DNA of 64,000 nucleotides, taken from Hemileia vastatrix (taxonomy: Eukaryota > Basidiomycota > Pucciniomycetes > Pucciniales > Zaghouaniaceae). The DNA is taken from assembly GCA_030280995.1 (NCBI GenBank), contig JASXTE010000012.1:7263001-7327000 (forward strand), in the 5' to 3' direction. Shown piece by piece: positions 34,891 through 45,424 of this stretch (the stretch's first letter is position 1; each line of letters opens with the position of its first letter). The notes below the pieces were generated by a model that was not told where the DNA came from, ran no database searches, and saw only the letters and a program-made list of their open reading frames with translations. Made by a program: the position numbers and the translations under genes.

Positions 34891-35378
34891 TAATCCAGCT
34901 CTCTTACCAGTTAATCTTTTTGATTTTTGGCAAGAATCACAAGATTAAACATATAATTTGGTGTCCTCAGACATATTAACCCACCAAGCAGTGTTTTTAA
35001 TTCTGATCATTGTTTTTTCAAGATCAAAATGTCCAGCTAATATGTCATCATGACCAATTTTCAAGATGATTTCTTTCATAAAAGGAGGAATAACAATGAC
35101 ATTACTCAACTTTCTTCTCTAATATAGATATCCTTCATCAATTGAAAATTTACCTTTCTCCAAAGCCTTCTGGTACTTTGTTGGAATGGTTGTAATTAAT
35201 GCTTGTATTGAAGCATTTTTTGGATCATTTAATATGGTGCATAACTTTTTTAATTCAGTGTCCTAATCATATAAATCTAGAATAAGCTGCAATAGCTCTT
35301 CCTCCATATCAACCACATATATTCCATGAATATGAATAATTTCATCCTCAGGATCATAAGCAGGATTAGAGTCATTAT
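34891..35378 (-). pseudogene. Element B integrase zinc-binding region, with stops
   Basis: The frame continues upstream from the integrase core and encodes the spacer after RNase H and the HHCC region (KIGHDDILAGHFDLEKTMI; SCDSCQKSKRL). Three in-frame stops are visible; one is TAA where element A has a Glu codon. The segment ends where the 984-bp foldback element begins. Confidence 0.85.
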
Positions 35379-36362
35379 CACCACGTGCAAACAGACAACG
35401 TATCCACCACTACGTCAGAATGGCGTAGCGGAAAGGTATTTCAAAAGCTGGCCCGCTACTTTGGCTGGTTTTTTCTCACAGTAACCAGACATCCCTTCCC
35501 CAAAAAAAGTGAGATTCCGGTTACCTGACCCAGTACATCCAAACATGGGACATGCAATCAGTGCCCCAACCAGCCTCCTCTTGCCCTCTTGCCCCACTGT
35601 TGCTTTCCTCAAAACTGACTGTTGTGTTTCTTGTTTTCCTTTCTTTTCTTTTTTATAGCTACCCACTTGTGGTTTATTCTGTAAGTTTTCATTTTTTTCA
35701 CCCTCAAATTTTTCCTCAATCTTGTTTACTTCAAAACTGACTGTTGAACTTTTTTTTATCTAGCTCACACCTCTTTGCTTCTAACATAGAATATTATTTT
35801 TCATTTTATAATTATGATTTTTTTTGTTATTTTAGCTGCCTAGTCATATTATTTAGCAAATAGCACCCAAACCTGTGTTTGAATGTAAAGCCTATGAAAT
35901 TTTTTTTGAAATAAATTTTATTTGTAAAATTTTAGTAAAACTTGATATCTATTTTTTGTTCCAATATCACCTATCTATTTTTCGCTTCATTGGGCCGATT
36001 ACACCTTAACCAGGTAACAGAGCAATAACGCCAACTTAAGGCATGATGAAAAATAATTTATAGCCTAATGCTACACTCTAAGAAATGAAATAGTGATAGC
36101 AATCTAAAACTAGCCTTCACAGCAGGAGAGTGAAAGGGTAATCTGACACTTCCACAGTGGAGGGCAGCCACAAAAAAGAGATATTGCATATCCGATGATC
36201 AGATTTACTGGGTCGGGTAACCGGGATCTCACTTTTTTGGGGGGAGGAATGTCTGGTTACTGTGAGAAAAAACCAGCTGACATAGTGGGCCAGCTTTTGA
36301 AATACCTTTCCACTATGTCGCTCTGACGTAGAGGTGGATACGTCGGCTGTTTGCACGTGGTG
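35379..36362. mobile_element. 984-bp foldback/MITE-like element with long TIRs, in pol of B
   Basis: Ends are CACCACGTGCAAACAG and CTGTTTGCACGTGGTG. Inverted homology runs about 170 bases inward (CGTATCCACC, GGAAAGGTATTTCAAAAGCT, CTCACAGTAACCAGACAT and their complements near 36200-36340). Flanking TAT on both sides (35376-35378, 36363-36365) fits a 3-bp duplication; TA with an offset end is also possible. Removing it restores the pol frame (about LPLPN to DSNPAY). No transposase inside, so it is non-autonomous. The superfamily is not clear. Confidence 0.88.
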
Positions 36363-37694
36363 TATTTGGTAAAGGTAACCTTGATAACATATCCACATTT
36401 GAGTGAACAATACCAGCTCTATGAATAATTGTCATTCTCCCTCTGTACTCTTGAACAGCTAACTGCCATCTGAACATATGTCTGTTAGGTGTTTTCAAGT
36501 ATAAAAGGGATTTAACTGCACTGCAGTCAGTGACAAGTTCAAATTTCTGCTCATCTAGGTAATAATGTAGCTTTTCTAGAGCCCACACTATAGCTAAACA
36601 TTCCAATTGAGTAGCACCATATTTCAATTCACTATTTCTCAAGGTTCTTGAAATATAACAAATTACTACCTCTGATACTTTATCATTCATCACTTGTTTT
36701 TGATGGAGGGCAGCACCAAGACCAATAAAACTGGCATCAGTATATAAAACAAATGGCTGATTAAAGTCAGGTAAAGCAAGAATAGGTGCTGACATCAAAC
36801 AGTGTCTCATAGTGTCAAAGGCTCTTTGTCTTTCACTATTCCAGACAAAAGCAACATCCTTTCTAGTTAATTGGGTAAGGGGTAAAGCTATGACTTGGTA
36901 ATTTTTAATATACTGTCTATAGTATCCACACATTCCCAAAAAACTTTGGAGCTCTCTAACTGTATTAGGAGCCTTCACCTGTTGTATGGCTGCCACTTTG
37001 TTCTGGTCAACACATATCTGTAACCCTGAAACAACATGACCAAGCACTTTTAAGGAATGAAAACCAAATTCACATTTCTTCAAAGCAAGTGTCATATTTA
37101 TCTCATCCATTTTTTGGAAAACTTTACACAGGTGGTTGAGATGGTCCTCAAATGTTTTTGAGAATATAATGATATCATCAATATAAACCATCAGCCATCC
37201 TTCAATTATCTCTTGATGGAATGTGTTATCCATAACTTTTTGAAAAACTGAAGGGGCATTTTTAGGGCCAAATGGAATCCTAAAATACTTATAAATACCC
37301 ATATGAGTAGCAATCATCAGAAAATTCTGAAAATTTTTCTCAACAGGTACCTGGTGATATCCTTTATTACCATCCAAACAGCTGATATATTTAGCACCCT
37401 GTAAGGTAGCATGTATAGAGCTAATTCTAGGTAAAGATAGATATCATCAACAGTATAAGTATTTAGTGCTCTATAATCACCACATAACCTGGCTTTATCT
37501 TTCTCATAAGAAATTAGGACAGGTGATATAACACAATATTTAGGTGTTTCAACTACCTTTTCAATAATATTCATTTTTAAAAGGGTAGAGATATTGTCTT
37601 CAATATCTTTTCTCTTTGTGGGAGAATCAGGATAAGGCTTCTTCTTTAAACTAGGTGTTATATCAGTTAATGGACAAGACAATGAGAGTTTCAT
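36363..37694 (-). pseudogene. Element B reverse transcriptase and RNase H
   Basis: RT copies the element RNA; RNase H removes it. On the minus strand 37694-37440 gives the RT N-terminus (KMNIIEKVVETPKYCVISPV, DKARLCGDYRALNTYTVDDI). After a frameshift near 37430 the frame 37377-36363 gives FRIPFGPKNAPSVFQKV, the intact catalytic box VYIDDIIIFSK, the connection and RNase H (VLYTDASFIGLGAALHQKQ, ECLAIVWALEKLHYYLDEQK). The frameshift makes it defective. The downstream end is cut by the foldback element. Confidence 0.9.
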
Positions 37695-39206
37695 TTCTTC
37701 TTCAACTAATCTCAGTTCATGTCACCCATGAGCAAAGGCCATAGGAAAATACTTTATCAAGTTAATTATGGAATCATTATCCTCACCAGAAAGTTGTTCT
37801 CCAAAAGAGGCATTGTCAATTTCAGACATAAGGGCATGCATTTCTTTTGTAGATCTTCCTTTATATTGAGCCACAGAATTACATGTGTTCAATTCTGGTT
37901 TTAATAATTTTTTAGGGGAGGAAAACTTAAATTTTCTCTTCCCATTTATCCCCATTGTGAAGCATTGGTTTGATGGATCTAATTTTATGCCATATTTGGT
38001 TAAAATGTCATTTCCTATGATAAACTAACTGCTTAAATTATCATTTTTCATGACAACAAAATCACAAATAGCTCTTACAAAACCATGGTTATATTTAAAA
38101 AATACTATGGCCTTGTATTTACCAATGGGGGAAAAGACAGATCCATAACCTCTCCAATTTTCAGAAGTGATAGGTATCAGTTATGATTTATAGTCTTTAT
38201 CCACTGAAGCAAGTGCTTTTTCAGATACTACACTTCCTCCAGCTCCAGAATCCAGAACAACTTCCATGCTGGTTACATTGATCAAGACTGGTGCTTTGAG
38301 AGGGGCAATTACAATTGAGCTATCCTCAATGTTCCTTATGATCTCAGCATCCTCAACTGTAGATAAATCATTATTATCAATATCAATAGTATTTAAATAA
38401 TGAATATCTTCTTGCAGCATCAAGATTTCTTGTTGAGATTCATATGAAATATTGCTGGCACAATCACTTGAAGTATCATCCAGTTCTATTGTGTCATCAG
38501 CCTTCTCCTCAGTTTGTTCAACAAGATTTATCCTCTTGTCACAAACATGGCCTTTCTGCCAAGGCTTGTTGCACTTGAAGCAAGTGTTTGTTGCATACTT
38601 TTTTGGTTCAACAGGGGAAGAAGGTTTACCAACCTTTTCCAGAGGTTTCTGTTGGTAAGTGGAGGATTTCTCCAAAGGGGTCCTAGGAATGAATCTTCTG
38701 GCATCATACTTGTTGTTTAGAAGGATCTCATCGCAAGTATTAATGAGAGAAGAGGGTTCTCTGGAGAACTCAGTCCTAGCCACTATCAAGTCTCTCAGAG
38801 ACATTGGTAATTTATAAAGGATCCTGTCCTTCCATAACTCAAACTCTATAGTTAAGTCCATAGCTCTTAAGATTTTTACAAGTTTCATTAAGAACTCAAT
38901 AGGTTTATCAGTGGAAGAGCTATGTATAGTTTCCTCATACTGCCTTTGTTGAGCCATTCTGAACTTGGAGCCACCAAATTGTGCTTTAATCAATTTTTTC
39001 CAATCTTCCCATGAGTAGTCATTTCTGTCCAGGAGAACAGATTCATACCATATTAGGACAACATTAGTAAACAAAGAAATTAATTTGGACCCAATTTCCT
39101 CATCTGGGAGTTTGTAAGAGTTTTTTAAGTTATCAATTCTGCAAATAAATTGCTGCCGATCAGAAGAAGAATCACCATCAAATGTTGGGTACTGGTCAAG
39201 TTTTGG
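37695..39206 (-). pseudogene. Element B gag capsid, zinc knuckle and protease
   Basis: Frame 38181-39074 (297 codons) encodes the capsid C-terminal part (WYESVLLDRNDYSWEDWKKL, IEFELWKDRILYKLPMSL), a CCHC-like knuckle CFKCNKPWQKGHVCDKRI and the protease box VVLDSGAGGSVVSEKAL. The capsid frame extends upstream to ~39200 (LDQYPTFDGDSSSD). A TAG at ~39208 replaces a Trp codon still present in element A (KNWPKIDQYP). Protease continues to RT through 37722-37955. Stops and frame changes occur at ~38180 and between 38180 and 37960. Confidence 0.88.
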
Positions 39207-40768
39207 CTAATTCTTTTGATTTGAAGGAGTTTCCTTAGTACCAGCTTGTTTCTGAGTAAGGAGCAGCTGTAACTTCTCTATTTGTGCAGTAATCTCATTG
39301 TTTAATCCTTCTGTTGAAGGTCCTGGTGCATCATCAACTTTTGATGGAAACTCAGTGGTATCAACAGACATTTCTGAATCTAATTTTACTTTAGATGAAC
39401 TAGCAACAGGTAAACTTGAAGCATCCTGTACCCTATGTTCCTTCAAGGAAGTTTCAGAATATTTTTGATCATTAAACAATGAATTCAATTTTTCTTCAAT
39501 GGTTGTTAGTCTGGTTTTCACTTTTGGAAAACTAGATAAACTCTCATTGATTGTTGCAAAAGATAACTGGGTATTATTTTGAAAAATAAATAATGATCAC
39601 TTAATCTTTTCAGGTTCATCTTATCTACCTCTATCTCCAGGCAACAGGTAGATACAGTATCTTTCAGCTTAGATAAATCATTTTTGATATTTTGCCGTAA
39701 AGCAACTTTCTTTTCATGGGTTGCTTTGTAATGAAACAAATCATCAGAAACTCTCTGTAACTCACTCCTTAATGCTTGATAACCCTGTTCAGTTAACAAA
39801 CTATTATATTTCTGAGTCAGTTGCATGTTGTTTATTGTATGATTTTGTTTAGCAATAATATCCCTCAAATATTCATTATTAATGTTGGCTACATCTGGAG
39901 TATTTTTCAATAAGGAAACAGAGTAACTTTCCAGCATCTCATAAAACTCAGGTTCAAGTGTTTCATCAATAATAGCCATATCAGGATTTATCATTAAAGT
40001 AGCAATTAGAACTAAAGGATTAGATACATTTGAAATTTGAGCAACTTGTCTACTGTTCTCAGCCTCTACAGGTCTTACAGTCTCATCTCCTCTTCCAGAA
40101 TTACATGAGGGAACTGAATTAGTTACAAGAAATGGTACTTGTGAATCAATAGAGGGGCTTACCAAGGTTTGCTGGGTAAGATCATATTGTTTTTTCTTCT
40201 TCTTCCTCCTTGATAGGGGTGAGGAGGTGTGGGGTTTACTTGGCTGTGTCTTGATGGACCTGCTTGGGGCGTCTGTTGATTTTGAGACAGGTAATCCCAC
40301 TGAGTGTTCAGCCAATCCCACTGCCACTTGGATACTTCCACTTTCTCTGGCTGCTGGGGAGCCAATTGATGAAGATCCCTGGGGGGAGGAGGTCTCCTCT
40401 TCTCTTGAAGAAAAGCATCTATTTTTCTTACCTTTTCCTCTAGAGCATCTACTCTTGACCTCAATCTCAAGTTTTCTTTCCTTAATTCTTTTATGTGTGT
40501 TGACAGGTTCTTTACTTGTTGAGGTAGTGGCATCTTTTTTATTTTGAAGCCTTTTGGAAGTTCTTCTGGGGGGTTTATTACAGGTTTCTATTCCTGAGTT
40601 GTTTCTACCAGAATTTCCACTTCCTCCATTTCTACATCCTGATTGGGGAAATGATTGATTAATTTGAGATAATTTACTAGTCAAATGAGAACTCACAGAA
40701 GTAGCCTCATCATAATCAATTAAATCCAATTCCTCTTCACGTGCAGCAGAGACACCTTTATCAGTCAT
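39207..40768 (-). pseudogene. Element B gag N-terminal region with coiled coils
   Basis: The protein begins MTDKGVSAAREEELDLIDYD at 40768. The nominal 416-codon frame (40768-39518) is misleading. Between about 40535 and 40160 the overlapping frame gives much more protein-like sequence (QQVKNLSTHIKELRKENLRL, KVEVSKWQWDWLNTQWDYL), so two compensating frameshifts are likely. The later part (QKYNSLLTEQGYQALRSELQ) is coiled coil, followed by 39521-39207 in another frame (KMKTRLTTIEEKLNSL-like, then acidic and Gln-rich). An unusually long N-terminal extension for a Gypsy gag. Element A shows the same coiled-coil region. Confidence 0.75.
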
Positions 40769-41596
40769 TTCTAATTTTCACTGCAATGAGAGGGGGAGAC
40801 AATAAGATGAATTAGTTTTTATTTTAACTTTTATTTAAAAGAAAAATAATAAAATAAAATTTTTCAGGAGAAAATCATTTAAAATAATAATCAATTTATT
40901 AATTCAAAACAATTTAAAACCAGGATATAATAATCAACTGAAAAATTAAATTTAAATTTCTTATTAACAATTTTATGATAATTATTATCAGGATTTTAAA
41001 TCAACTGAGAATTTAATAATTAACAGGACTTAATGTCTACTGTAATATTAAATATGAATTTTTAAAAAAAAAATTATTGTCAGGACAATTTGTCAACTGG
41101 AACAAATAAAATTTAAATATATCAGGACAAGAGTCAACTGAAAATTATAATGAATAATAATTTTTTAAAATATATTTTATTACCTCTAGGACTAAGAACA
41201 CAATTGCTCTATCTTTGTCAACTAGGAAAAATAAAATAAATAATAAAAAATTTAATTCCAATTTTACTAGACACCTCCCCCTGTTAAATGAGCAAATTAA
41301 TGCCACTTAGAGAGTGCTGAGTCAAAGGAAATATGTAGAGTATGAAGAGTGCAAAGTGACCCACAAATAGTAATCAATAATTACCACACAATATATAACT
41401 ATTAGTTAGTATATAAGCTTAAGTTTTGGAGCGCAGTTCAATTCCTGTTCGCAGCAAAAAAATAAGTCACGTGATGTATGACGTTTGTCGTTTTTGTCGT
41501 CCACTTGTCCTTATAGGTACCTCAATGGCAATGGTCCCACGGTCTCCGGTCCCCATGATAACAATGCGCTGTCGACGATTTGGAAAGGCTCCCAAT
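40769..41596 (-). other. 5' leader of element B
   Basis: About 830 bases between the 5' LTR and the gag start on the minus strand. Most is AT-rich with a recurring TCAGGA(C/T)...TCAACTG theme (about 40920-41150). A more balanced segment at 41420-41596 next to the LTR has weak coding character, but I could not assign it. A tRNA-complementary primer site at the LTR junction (ATTGGGAGCC on minus) is not obvious. Confidence 0.6.
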
Positions 41597-42139
41597 TGTC
41601 AAGGTCTCTTTCAAGTCTAGAAGATTTTATGAAGAGGTCCAATGGCAATAACAACAATTTTTAGGGTTTTCAAACTCAGGCACATATTTTCTATCTTAAA
41701 GATTTATTACTCAAATGTTAAGAGGTAAAATTTTTAATTATTATTATAATTAATGAATTAGAATTACGTTGTTGTAAGTACTAAAACAATAATAAATAGT
41801 AATAAATATTTGAATGGTAGTAATTGATTTAATAGGGGGTGTCAGTTCTGGCAAATCCGCACTTAAATTAAGTGCGGATTTCAAACCAAATCAGCACTTA
41901 AATTTTGCAAAAAAGTCACTTATTTCAAAAAAGGGTGTCAGTTATGACCTCAAATCAGCACTTTTTTCCCGTTTTTTTTCACAACCACATTTTGGCCACA
42001 AAACATCCCTTCCTTTCTTACCCCATCCCTGTCACATGTGACACACTGACCTTCCTCGCTACCTACCCATCAATCCTCGGCACACACCCCTTCCTGACAT
42101 TTTCAATATTTTGACCAGGCATGTTTACATTCTTTTTTA

Positions 42140-42893
42140 ACACCTTTACTTGAAGAAGATCAATCCCCTCCACCTTCTAACCATAGTTCAGCTGAAGATG
42201 ATCCCAACTATCAAGCAGAACAATTATATCGCAGAAGATCTGAATCCTCAGAGGCCCAAAATTTAAATGTATGTTTACTTTTTGTTTTTTCTTCAATTCT
42301 TCTCTGAATTTCTCTTTCTTTCTAGTCTCCTCCTACTCAAACTCAATCTCCATTAAATAATCTCAATTCTGGAAATGTGAATACCTCTTTAGAAGCTGCT
42401 TTAGAAGAACTTCCTGAAGCCTCTTGTTCAAACTCCAAACTAAAGCGTCGAGCCTCAACTTCAATGAACTTGAACCATCTATTAAAACGTGGTAATACTT
42501 CAACAAGCTCATTTGGCTCCCTTGAGGATTATTTTGAAAAAAAAGATATAAGTAAGTTTTGTTTACTATATATCTTAATCATTAACTCATTTATTTATTT
42601 ATTTCAATTTAATTTTCTCAGCGAAATCAACTATTGCAAATAATGCCCTTGACTTTGAGAAGATGAAGTTTGATCATATGCTAAGGAAAGATCAGCAAGC
42701 CTTAGATTTGGAAGAAAAAAAATTTGAGGTAGAGCAGATGGAAAGAGTAAATGACCGTCAATTTCAAAGAGAAATGGCTACTTGTGAATTGGAAAAACAA
42801 GAGAGTTTTAAAAAAAAAGATTTCATTATGGAATGTGTTAAAAATGGCCAATCTTATGAGGACATTAAAAAATTACTTGACCTTTTCAATTGA
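42140..42893 (+). pseudogene. Harb2 accessory-protein gene, missing its SANT-like domain
   Basis: Three exon-like segments resemble the last two-thirds of the Harb1 accessory gene: about 42140-42270 (SSAEDDPNYQAEQLYRRRSE), ~42327-42550 (KLKRRASTSMNLNHLLKR, EDYFEKKDI) and ~42622-42893 (coiled coil ending SFKKKDFIMECVKNGQSYED). Donors (GTATGT, GTAAGT) and acceptors (TTTCTAG, TCTCAG) are clean, and the reading is open. The N-terminal DNA-binding region has been deleted, so the product, if made, would be a truncated partner protein. Confidence 0.7.
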
Positions 42894-43254
42894 TAAATTG
42901 TTTTTCTAGTTAATTTAATTTTGGTAATATTTTCTTATATGCTGACTTATAAAAGGAAAAGAATATAGTACGTTATTTTTGACAAAAATTTGAATGTATA
43001 ATAAAAATTTTCTATCTTTACTTTCTAGTCAATAAGTTTGCTTATCTAAATTTTTCTAAGTCATCAATTTCACATGTCAGATTTAAAAAATTGGCAATAC
43101 CCTCCCCTGCATTTTATTGAAGTAAAGGGTGAAAGTCATCAAAATACAATATAATTACATAAATTAATTAATATATAAATAAGATATGTCAAGTATACTA
43201 CTTTTAAAGTAATGACAATTCCTTAAGCCAAAATGCAGATCAAGTCTAGAAACT

Positions 43255-43455
43255 AGGTTCAATGCAAAGTATTTTTTGAAGCAACTTATTTAAATAATAC
43301 TTTATTAAATTAAGTTGATCAATAAAGATTGATTGACAATATTGCAATTCTTAAATACAATAATTTTATTAAAAAATTTCAGATTACATATAAAAAAAAT
43401 CAGTGACTTTTTCTATTACTTACAACTGTTTTTACAGAATTGAAAACTATGTTTC
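43255..43455 (+). repeat. Dispersed repeat shared with 17480-17710
   Basis: About 200 bp matching 17480-17710 in the same orientation (TCAGTGACTTTTTCTATTAC). It starts exactly where Harb1 and Harb2 stop matching each other (after AAATGCAGATCAAGTCTAGA). In Harb1 the oxygenase-bearing segment begins at this point instead. Confidence 0.7.
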
Positions 43456-43469
43456 AGCTAATATTTTAT

Positions 43470-43872
43470 GGAAGTGAACTCTGTTCTTCGCCCGAAGAAC
43501 AGAGTTCATCCTCCTATTTTCACACTCTGTTTAAAAAGAATAAAATGACTTACCTGGAGAGATGAGTTGAGAAAAAAGAAATATAAGTGAATGGAAGTGA
43601 ACTCTGTTCTTCGCCCGAAGAACAGAGTTCATCCTCCTATTTTCACACTCTGTTTAAAAAGAATAAAATGACTTACCTGGAGAGATGAGTTGAGAAAAAA
43701 GAAATATAAGTGAATGGAAGTGAACTCTGTTCTTCGCCCAAAGAACAGAGTTCATCCTCCTATTTTCACACTCTGTTTAAAAAGAATAAAATGACTTACC
43801 TGGAGAGATGAGTTGAGAAAAAAGAAATATAAGTGAATGGAAGTGAACTCTGTTCTTTGCCCGAAGAACAGA
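43470..43872 (+). repeat. 123-bp tandem repeat (3.3 copies), each with a 15-bp perfect hairpin
   Basis: Copies start at 43470, 43593, 43716 and 43839 (partial). They are nearly identical, so the array is recent. Each holds GAACTCTGTTCTTCG, a 2-base loop, and the exact reverse complement. Each full copy also contains ACTTACCTGGAGAGATGAGT, which on the minus strand is a good splice donor (CTCCAG/GTAAGT) for a gene in the nuclease orientation. The fourth copy breaks into the G-rich stretch. Confidence 0.92.
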
Positions 43873-44090
43873 GGGGGTTAGAGGTGGGTTTGGTGGGGAT
43901 TTGGAGGGAGGATTTGGGGGATTTGGTGGGGGGTGGAGTGGAATGAGGGGAAGATATGAGGAGACCAAGAAGGGGGAGAAAGGGAGAGATGAGACCAAAG
44001 AGGGAGAAAAGGGAGGTTAGAGTGAGCCAAGGAGGGGTGAATGAGGCAGCCAAAGGGGGGAAAAGGGGGATGATTCCAAGGAGTTGATGG
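43873..44090 (+). repeat. G-rich low-complexity stretch in Harb2
   Basis: Purine-rich, G-run-bearing sequence (GGTGGGGGGTGGAGTGG, GGGGGGAAAAGGGGG) that includes TGAGGCAGCCAAAGGGGGG, a relative of the Harb1 33-bp unit. It replaces the remainder of the nuclease gene. Pro-rich frames on the minus strand are artefacts of composition. Confidence 0.7.
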
Positions 44091-44547
44091 CAGTGATACA
44101 TCGTTTGGTATAAGTGTTAACTGAACCATACCCTAAATCAAAGACATTTTCTAAATGTTTCAAAGCGGCTCCATTACCATTTGAACCCAAACGGCATAGT
44201 GTGATGGCCAATTGAATTGAAGGATGTCGTTGTTCTTTTTGAGAATTATTGTGAAATATGGGATGATCCTGAATAAGCTCAAGCAATTTAAGGAAAAATT
44301 CCTGAGAAGTCCTGAACAGCTGTCTAAAACTGGGTGTAGATAGGTTAAGAAGTGTTTGGATGGTGTACTTGGGGGTATGAAGTACTTGAGGCTTTCTGGG
44401 AAGAAGGTAACGTTTCCTGGCCATTTTTGATAAAACGACAAAATCTTCTTCTAGATCAGAATCGGAATCAGAGTCCAAGAGCAGTTCAAGCACCATGAAA
44501 GTCATTGCTTTATGTAATTTATCACGATTTGAAAGTGAGGAAGGCAT
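44060..44547 (-). pseudogene. Harb2 nuclease, N-terminal part only
   Basis: The frame starts at 44547 (MPSSLSNRDKLHKAMTFMVL) and continues LFRTSQEFFLKLLELIQDHP, HPSIQLAITLCRLGSNGNGA and ENVFDLGYGSVNTYTKRC, matching the N-terminal half of the Harb1 nuclease up to about residue 160. The frame is intact over this length and keeps the Tyr (GYGSV) that is a stop in Harb1. The DDE catalytic domain is absent; the frame runs into the G-rich stretch. Not able to transpose by itself. Confidence 0.85.
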
Positions 44548-45424
44548 GACTCTTATATGATATGATATGAAGATGTAAGTGATGTACGATGTTTTGAGTT
44601 ATGAAGTGTTATTCTGCGGAGTGCTGCGTATGAATGGGATGATGCTGACAAATCAGTGAAATGGGACTTGATGGTGAAATCAGCACTTTTGGTTGAGAAA
44701 GTGCGGATTTGAGTGAAATAAGTGACTTATTTCATTTTGAAATCCACCAGTATTGGGGCTAGTGTGTTTTGGAAATCCGCACTTATTTAAGTGCGGATTT
44801 GGTCAAATTTAAGTGCGGATTTGTAAGTGCAGATTTGCCAGAACTGACACCCCCTAATAAAATAAGTAAGTAATGGAATGTCTTGAAAAGTACAAAAGAG
44901 AGGGCCTTTTATAGGCAAAGGAGTGAGAAATAAAATACGGAGTTAACACCACCTAATACAAGGATGTGAGAAAAAAGAAGCTAAATAAGGAGTGTATGTG
45001 AAATAATAAGAGTTATACTAAATAGTGCGTAAATAGAAAGTATTATTTTATTTGAAATAAAAATCTGAATCCCTTGGTCCGTCACATTTAGTGCAAGAAC
45101 ATTTGATTTAAAATATTGATTCAACAAAATCTAAATAAAGGAATTTGAAAAGTTTTCTTCTTTTTATATTTTTATATTTTTAATACTAATTTTATTCCCT
45201 CTCATCTGTATTACTGAGCACGGTGTTTGAGAGTAAAAATGTAGGTGACAGTAACTTATTTCTTATTAATTATTTACATTACTTATTGTACTTAGCTAGT
45301 TAGTTGTAAGTAATACATAAGTAGTTTGTAAATAATCAATTATTAATAAGGATTAAAAGGTGTGGCTTCATCTCAGTAAGATAATTAATTATCTTACTGG
45401 ATAAGTCTAGTAGCCTGGCTGACA

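Larger units (their letters stand above)
41834..44855. mobile_element. Harb2: internally deleted PIF/Harbinger-like element, 3.02 kb
   Basis: Ends AGGGGGTGTCAGTTCTGGCA and TGCCAGAACTGACACCCCCT with AAT on both sides (41831-41833, 44856-44858). The intact LTR at 33150 shows that this AAT was present once before insertion. Related to Harb1 but a different subfamily. Subterminal palindromes (AAATCCGCACTTAA...) occur at both ends. It keeps the C-terminal part of the accessory gene and the N-terminal part of the nuclease, both truncated, plus a 123-bp tandem repeat and a G-rich stretch. Confidence 0.92.
32919..45424 (-). mobile_element. Ty3/Gypsy LTR retrotransposon B, 12.5 kb with two nested insertions
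   Basis: Complete element in minus orientation, bounded by LTRs and the 5-bp duplication ACAAC (32914-32918, 45425-45429). It is inserted in the 29-bp minisatellite. Order on the minus strand: 5' LTR (with Harb2), ~830-bp leader, long coiled-coil gag, zinc knuckle, protease, RT, RNase H, integrase with a chromodomain-like tail, 3' LTR. Without Harb2 and the 984-bp foldback element it is about 8.5 kb. Stops in several domains make it non-autonomous now. Element A is an older relative. Confidence 0.92.
41597..45424 (-). mobile_element. 5' LTR of element B, split by Harb2
   Basis: The two parts, 41597-41833 and 44859-45424, join to match the 3' LTR (32919-33722) without a gap when one AAT is removed. 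The end CTGGCTGACA is followed by the target duplication ACAAC and then the minisatellite. The split means the LTR promoter of B is interrupted. Confidence 0.95.

Noticed and set aside
35415..35740. Short ORFs inside the 984-bp foldback element as a transposase
   Set aside because: They fall largely in the inverted terminal region and show no catalytic motif.
41426..41620. Captured gene or tRNA-like sequence in the leader of element B (GCAGTTCAATTCCTG)
   Set aside because: The T-arm-like stretch lacks a matching stem and no other tRNA arms are found. The 64-codon frame runs into the LTR and has no recognised motif.
43470..43838. CRISPR-like array (regular 123-bp repeats with hairpins)
   Set aside because: Repeats are directly adjacent with no unique spacers, and the genome is eukaryotic.
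43777..44129. Pro-rich minus-strand frames in Harb2 as nuclease continuation
   Set aside because: Nuclease homology stops at about TKRCITAINSLE. The remainder is translation of the G-rich stretch in several frames.
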